NCBI GenBank assembly: GCA_022376925.1
Contig: JAIOJX010000006.1
Coordinates: 63,139,394 to 63,203,393 of the forward strand
Reading direction: 5' to 3'
DNA: 64,000 nucleotides
Source: Tragulus kanchil
Lineage: Eukaryota > Chordata > Mammalia > Artiodactyla > Tragulidae
In this document: one piece after another, positions 58,206-64,000 of the stretch
Numbering within the stretch: position 1 is the first letter of the stretch
Layout of the letters: every line of letters starts with the position of its first letter
Made by a program: the position numbers and the translations under genes
Notes under the pieces: model-generated
Database searches by the model: none
Told to the model about the DNA's origin: nothing
Seen by the model: only the letters and a program-made list of their open reading frames with translations

Positions 58206-60440
58206 CTCTGAGGGCACACAGCCAGTGACATGCTGTAAGCAGGACAAAAAGGGCCCCAAACCGGCCCCATACTTTAAAGTGTCTTGCATACCAAAAACTC
58301 TAATAAAGGCTTTTTCCCATTTGATATCCTAAGAAAGTATTTTGAAATTTTGCTACCCCTGAGTGAACGGTATTATGCAAGGAAGATGCACAGGTTGCAT
58401 TAGTCCTTCAAGTCAGTACGGGCAATGCTGAAGGTGTGATAGTGTGTGTGAGCGATGGGAGGGTCAGGTGAGAAAGATGTCTCCCCTAAATCACATGAAG
58501 CAGGCATCTTTGCAGATGAAGCTCCTCATACATCTATTCTTTACACCTGTCTGTTTCTCTGTTGGTGGCATGTAGTTGGAGAGGTGCTAGAACTACCTGG
58601 AAATCTTGAGTCAAAAAAGTGAGGAATTGGGAAAGGCACTTGACCAAGTAGTCCTGGCCAGAGCCCAGCTTCTACCCTGCTGCTGCAGATCTGCACTATC
58701 AGGCTAAAAGACTGCTGAGGGATGGGGAAAGGGTGGATAGAGGTGGAGGTGGAGAGTGTGGCAGAAGTGGGAGTCCACAGCTTCATTGACATCTAGTCTG
58801 AGGGTCACATTTAAGGAATAAACTGAAAGTTGGGTGAGAACAAGAGCTGAACCATGGGCACGGTTTGGTTTATAACTTTTAAATATTTAGACATGTCAAA
58901 AGTGGGTGTTGCTGTGAATCCTTCCTTCTTGGTCTCCCACTGATATTTAGAGCAAACTTGCTGTGACACAGTCTTGCTTCAGAAGCTAGGAAGGTTCTTA
59001 TGCTAACTGACTCATTGGAAGTAGGCATCATTACTGTTTAATTTAACTTTCTATTCAAGGAGTAACTCAGCTTTTCATGCATGCTTATATAGATTCTATT
59101 TTTTCTGTATACTGACTAACTAAACTCTCTGATAGAGGACCCAGTTGGTTGGGTAGTCACTACTTGGTAGGGAGACCTTCTATTGAAGAGACCTTTTATG
59201 TCCATGTCTCAGAGACACCGCCAGCCCACAAGTGCCTTGGGTGAGGCATCCTTCTCTGAGCTAATCATCTGTGGCCCACAGTGACAAGGGTTCACGGTGG
59301 TCCACAGAAGCCTGGTGTTGGGCGGAGCTCTGAGGGCACACAGCCAGTGACATGCTGTAAGAGGACAAAAGGGCCCCAAACCGGCCCCATACTTTAAAGT
59401 GTCTTGCATACCAAAAACTCTAATAAAGGCTTTTTCCCATTTGATATCCTAAGAAAGTATTTTGAAATTTTGCTACCCCTGAGTGAACGGTATTATGCAA
59501 GGAAGATGCACAGGTTGCATTAGTCCTTCAAGTCAGTACGGGCAATGCTGAAGGTGTGATAGTGTGTGTGAGCGATGGGAGGGTCAGGTGAGAAAGATGT
59601 CTCCCCTAAATCACATGAAGCAGGCATCTTTGCAGATGAAGCTCCTCATACATCTATTCTTTACACCTGTCTGTTTCTCTGTTGGTGGCATGTAGTTGGA
59701 GAGGTGCTAGAACTACCTGGAAATCTTGAGTCAAAAAAGTGAGGAATTGGGAAAGGCACTTGACCAAGTAGTCCTGGCCAGAGCCCAGCTTCTACCCTGC
59801 TGCTGCAGATCTGCACTATCAGGCTAAAAGACTGCTGAGGGATGGGGAAAGGGTGGATAGAGGTGGAGGTGGAGAGAGTGTGGCAGAAGTGGGAGTCCAC
59901 AGCTTCATTGACATCTAGTCTGAGGGTCACATTTAAGGAATAAACTGAAAGTTGGGTGAGAACAAGAGCTGAACCATGGGCACGGTTTGGTTTATAACTT
60001 TTAAATATTTAGACATGTCAAAAGTGGGTGTTGCTGTGAATCCTTCCTTCTTGGTCTCCCACTGATATTTAGAGCAAACTTGCTGTGACACAGTCTTGCT
60101 TCAGAAGCTAGGAAGGTTCTTATGCTAACTGACTCATTGGAAGTAGGCATCATTACTGTTTAATTTAACTTTCTATTCAAGGAGTAACTCAGCTTTTCAT
60201 GCATGCTTATATAGATTCTATTTTTTCTGTATACTGACTAACTAAACTCTCTGATAGAGGACCCAGTTGGTTGGGTAGTCACTACTTGGTAGGGAGACCT
60301 TCTATTGAAGAGACCTTTTATGTCCATGTCTCAGAGACACCGCCAGCCCACAAGTGCCTTGGGTGAGGCATCCTTCTCTGAGCTAATCATCTGTGGCCAC
60401 AGTGACAGGTCACGTGGTCCACAGAAGCCTGGTGATTTGG
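58206..60440 (+). repeat. Near-tandem duplication 19 (displacement 1119-1120)
   Basis: 58206-59325 is followed by 59326-60440. Small indels distinguish the copies (GAGAGTG versus GAGAGAGTG), and the first copy's end is a corrupted version of 60395-60445. Confidence 0.9.
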
Positions 60441-61116
60441 GGCGGGGAGGACACTCTGGGCATTGGCTCTGAAGAATATGTGAGCAGAGTAGCTACGCAG
60501 AGCTCCTTGCTCAGGAGATGCTCTTTCCAATTTCTCATGTTGCTATCCAGGTCACTAAATGCTACTTTTGTGTTAATTTTTAAAAATCATTTATGCAGCT
60601 ATTTTCATTCCCACCTAAACTGTGCCAGCTACAAAAATGTGTGAGAAACTAAATTAAATCTTTCTGACTTCTGCAAAAGAGGAAGACAAAAATAAAAATT
60701 CTTCAGACTTCATTGCATGTTGAGAGCTTTCCAAATTATTGAGAAAAATGTGGTCAGATATTTCACTGTAAATTTACTCTGGTTTCAGAAATGCTCTGTG
60801 TGCCTGGGAATGGTTTCATTTCCTCTACAATGGTCAGTAATAGTCACCATAAAATTAAGACTGTGGGGAAAATAAAAGAAACTTCATCTATACTTAGACA
60901 GATCAATTCCTTTACATTGCACCATAGTTTGGGCAATTTTAGTGACTATTTCTGTATAATCTATGTGTAAGTTTAGTTATAGAATTAATGTAACTCACTC
61001 ATTAAGCTAACTGAAACAATGAGCTGGCCATTTTTCAGTCCAATATTTTGGCACATAATAAACCATCCCTCATAATATTATGTGGCTCCTACCACTCTGA
61101 ATATTGAGCTCTGATT
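60441..61116. other. Intergenic DNA
   Basis: No supported gene or repeat. Confidence 0.4.
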
Positions 61117-61130
61117 AAAAGTAAACCAAT

Positions 61131-61461
61131 AGAGACTTTCCCTGGTGGCCCAGTGGGTAAGGACACGGCCTTGCAGTGCAAGGGGCACGGGTTCAACCCC
61201 TGGCCTGGGAAGATCCCACGTGCCAAGGAGCGACTGGACTGATGTGTCCAATCACCGAGCCAGAGCTCTGGAGCGCATGTGCCCAGAGCTGGCACTCTGC
61301 GACAACAGACGCCACCGCGATGGGAGGCCCGCAGGAGCCAAAGAACAAAGACAGATGAAAACAGAGAAATGAAAGACCAATAGAAGTGGCCCGCCTGCTC
61401 CCCTCCCTCCCCAACCCGACTCCCACCCAAAATAAATAAATAAATAAATCTTTTAAAAAAA
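61131..61461 (+). mobile_element. CHR-like tRNA-derived SINE with target-site duplication
   Basis: Full element with (AATA)n tail, flanked by AAAAGTAAACCAAT at 61117-61130 and 61462-61475. Body hairpin AGCTCTGG/CCAGAGCT at about 61265-61291. Confidence 0.9.
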
Positions 61462-61902
61462 AAAAGTAAACCAATGCATTGACATCAGTCTTTCTTCATC
61501 TCTAATGTTACTTCCTTTCTAGCCTTCCCTCTCAGTGAATGGAACAGGGTGGATAATGAGTGCCCACAGGACCTTTAGAGTTGTGACTCCTGGCACCCAC
61601 ACCCAGTCCTACAAAATGTGAATATGCATGTCACCAGGCTCTTTACAGATGACTTGTCTCAAAGTCTTTGTCTCATCTTGGGGAATGAGGAGGAAATAGA
61701 TGAACAAGGGTGAAGCTTAAGTCTTCTACACCAGAGAATTCAAGTTCTCAGAATTAGGGAAATCTTCAAACATGGGTTCTCGACTCTGATTGTTCATTGG
61801 AGTCAATCCCCATGTTTAAAAGACACATTCTACCACCAATGCGACAATTCTAATACTGAAGTCAGGGGTAGGGATTAGCATATGTATAATGTTTCTAATA
61901 CA

Positions 61903-62098
61903 GGACTTCCCTGGTGGCTCAAATCTGCCTGCAATGCTGGGGCCCTGGGTTTGATCCCTGGGTCGGGAAGATACCCTGGAGAAGGGAATGGATACCCACT
62001 CCAGTATTCTTGCCTGGAGAATTCCATGGACAGAGGAGCCTGGCAGGCTACAGTCCATAAGGTTGCAAAAAATCACACACTACTGAGTGACTAACACA
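61903..62098 (+). mobile_element. Bov-tA SINE
   Basis: Head GGACTTCCCTGGTGGCTCAA, B box GGTTTGATCCC, body GAGCCTGGCAGGCTACAGTC, 3' end ACTGAGTGACTAACAC. The best preserved Bov-tA in the window. Confidence 0.9.
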
Positions 62099-62111
62099 CA
62101 TCCACATTTCT

Positions 62112-62185
62112 TTCCTTTTTTTTTTTAACTTTTATTTTACTTTTAACTTTTACAGAGTTTTGTTGTTTACAGATATGTACACATA
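62112..62185 (-). mobile_element. Short poly(A) retroposon piece
   Basis: 74 bp with a T run on the + strand (poly(A) on minus) and AAATAAAAGTT near the tail. CACATTTCT flanks it at 62103-62111 and 62186-62194. It shares about 60 bp with 63153-63232. Confidence 0.55.
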
Positions 62186-62419
62186 CACATTTCTAACAGT
62201 AATTTTGATGCTTTAAGCAGAATTGAAAACCAGTGATTTGAATGAGAAGTTCACAACTTGCTTTTATTTCCCCTCCAGCAGTGAGCACAAACTTCATTTC
62301 ACTGAATGATAGACTGCACACATTGGTATTATTGCAACTACTTCAGATAATTACTTCCCTTTGAGCCTACTTGTGACTCAGTGTGGTCTCTTTTCTCAGG
62401 TGTTAACTTTGATTTGGGG

Positions 62420-63600
62420 AGGATCATTATCAGGTATCCTTGGTATATTATTACGTATGTGCGTGTGTGTTGCTATTATTGGGTTGTTGGAGTTCTATCC
62501 ATCATCTATCTATGTGACACCAATCTAGCTGCAGGATATATCTCTTGTTGGAAAGATGACTTACAAACATTTTCTCCCATTTTGTAGGTTGCTCCGAATG
62601 CTGATTGTGCACTCTGTGAATTGTTTCTTTTGTTATGCAGAGGCATTTTAGTTTGATATAATCTCTTTTCTTCTATTTGTTGCTTTTGTTGCCTTTGTTT
62701 GTTGTATCCAATAAATCATTGCTAAAACCAATGTTAGGAAATTTCCTCTTACTTTTTCCCTAGGCATTTTATAGTTCTAGGTCTGGTCTGAAATTTTAAG
62801 TCTAATCTCTTTTGAGTTGATTTTTGGGTATGGTGTAAGATAAGTGTACAATTTCATTCTTTTGCATGTGGAAATTCCATTTTCGTATTACTGAAAGTGG
62901 GATGTTGAAATCTCCTATTGTTATTGTGTTGCTATTTCTCATTCAGTTCTGTACATGTTTTCTTTATATATTTAGGGGCTCTGATGTTGGGTGCATACAT
63001 AATTTTATATTATCCTGGTGATTTAACTGTTTTATCATTATATAATAACCTTTCTTTCTTCCTTTGTGTCAACTTTTTACTTAAGATCTATTTCTTTCTG
63101 ATTTAAGTATGTCCATCTCATCTCTCTTTTATGTTATCATTTTCCATGGAATTTTTTTTTAACCTTTATTTTGCTTTTAACTTTTACATAGTTTTGTTGT
63201 TTACAGATATGTATGTTCCCATATTAGTCATATTCCACGGAATATCTTTTGCCACCATTTTATCTTCAACCTATGCATGAATTTAAATCTCCAGTGAGTC
63301 TCTTATATATAATATATAATTGGATCTTGTTTTTAATCTTTTCACTAACTCTATGTCTTTTGATTGGGGAGTTTATTTGCATTTAAAGTGACTACTTAGC
63401 ATTGCCATTTTGCTAATTATTGATCTATCTTATAGCTCCTTTGTCCCTCTTTTCCTTTCTGTTTCATTGATCTTTTTAATGATAAGCTTTGATTCTATTC
63501 TCATTTTCTTTTCTATGTCTTCCATAGGTACGTTCCTTATGGTTGTCATGGGGTTTATATAAAACATCTATAGTAATCTGTTTAAAAGTGATATTAAAAA
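62420..63600 (-). mobile_element. Diverged LINE-1 pieces (ORF2 region)
   Basis: The + strand reads the complement of L1 ORF2: GGCATTTTAGTTTGATATAA, AATCATTGCTAAAACCAATG, TTTTGAGTTGATTTTTGGGT, then after about 62890 another L1 segment (CTCTATGTCTTTTGATTGGG). Many stops; older than the L1 at 211-2423. Confidence 0.75.
63153..63232 (-). mobile_element. Short poly(A) retroposon piece inserted in L1
   Basis: 80 bp inserted in the older L1, with T run on +, AAATAAAGGTT near the tail, and TTCCATGGAAT/TTCCACGGAAT at 63142-63152 and 63233-63243 as a near-perfect 11-bp target-site duplication. Confidence 0.6.
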
Positions 63601-64000
63601 AAAAAAAAGAAAGAAAAAAAAAGTTTATTTTCCCATGCAGTGCAAATACATTCAGGAAAACTCAGTGATCAGTAACTCAGAGAAGTAGTTAGAATTTGGG
63701 GCTTATGTATCATCTAGATAAGTAAAAGGAGGACGGTAGAGAAAGTGACTTATATCAAGATAAATTACTCTTTTGAAAGATTTTTAAAGTTAGGGGTTTT
63801 AGGGAAATAAACAGGATATAAGAAAGTCATAATAATCTTTATTATGTTTAATTTAGATATGAGTGATCTTCTTGTCTCCCTCAAGGCTGTAAAATTTCTC
63901 TGGAGAGGGAATTTAGGGCAGATTCCCTTCTGGGAGAACAAGAGTGGCTCTGAGTCACATAAGGAGGTTTTGAGAAAGCTATTTTTCTGCATCTGTTAAA
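63601..64000. other. A-rich tract and intergenic DNA to the window end
   Basis: A run broken by G at 63596-63622, then anonymous sequence. No gene supported. Confidence 0.4.

Overview
The window is nuclear DNA of a ruminant. It carries a BovB LINE with a reverse-transcriptase YADD motif (about 31.97-33.28 kb), several Bov-tA SINEs, CHR-like tRNA-derived SINEs, L1 and MIR fragments, and one complete mammalian gene. Species cannot be fixed. The long CHR-like SINE family and some differences from remembered cattle MMP13 hint at a ruminant other than Bos (inference).

The only gene I can support is MMP13 (collagenase 3), on the + strand. Its ten coding exons run from the ATG at 8726 (identical copy at 7567) to the stop at 27274-27276. 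Using one good copy of each exon gives 120+242+149+126+162+118+134+160+104+101 = 1416 nt, or 471 aa plus stop, the human MMP13 length. The cysteine switch (PRCGVPD, Cys96), the zinc site ([11 protein letters not shown], 222-232), Met240, the hinge and the hemopexin Cys284/Cys471 pair are all present. The promoter has a TATA box, an AP-1 site and a RUNX2/OSE2 site.

The dominant structural signal is 19 direct, near-tandem, near-identical duplications, each displaced by about 1.05-1.21 kb. They involve unrelated sequence each time: L1, intron, exon, SINE, LTR and intergenic DNA. Several joins contain a garbled version of the sequence that should be there. This is best explained by an assembly or gap-filling error that left about 1.1 kb flanks in twice, not by biology. 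Together they add about 21 kb, so the real locus is probably about 43 kb. They create false extra copies of the MMP13 promoter and exons 1, 2, 3, 4, 5 (three copies), 9 (three copies) and 10 (three copies, two defective).

Layout: 0.2-2.4 kb, truncated L1 (minus) with target-site duplication; 2.4-6.7 kb, intergenic DNA and SINE; 6.7-29.6 kb, MMP13 with promoter and 3' UTR; 29.6-64 kb, gene-free DNA with BovB, SINEs, solo-LTR-like pieces, a Tigger-like DNA transposon, L1 3' pieces and a microsatellite. I found no CRISPR, no functional RNA gene, no second protein-coding gene and no convincing undescribed biological system.
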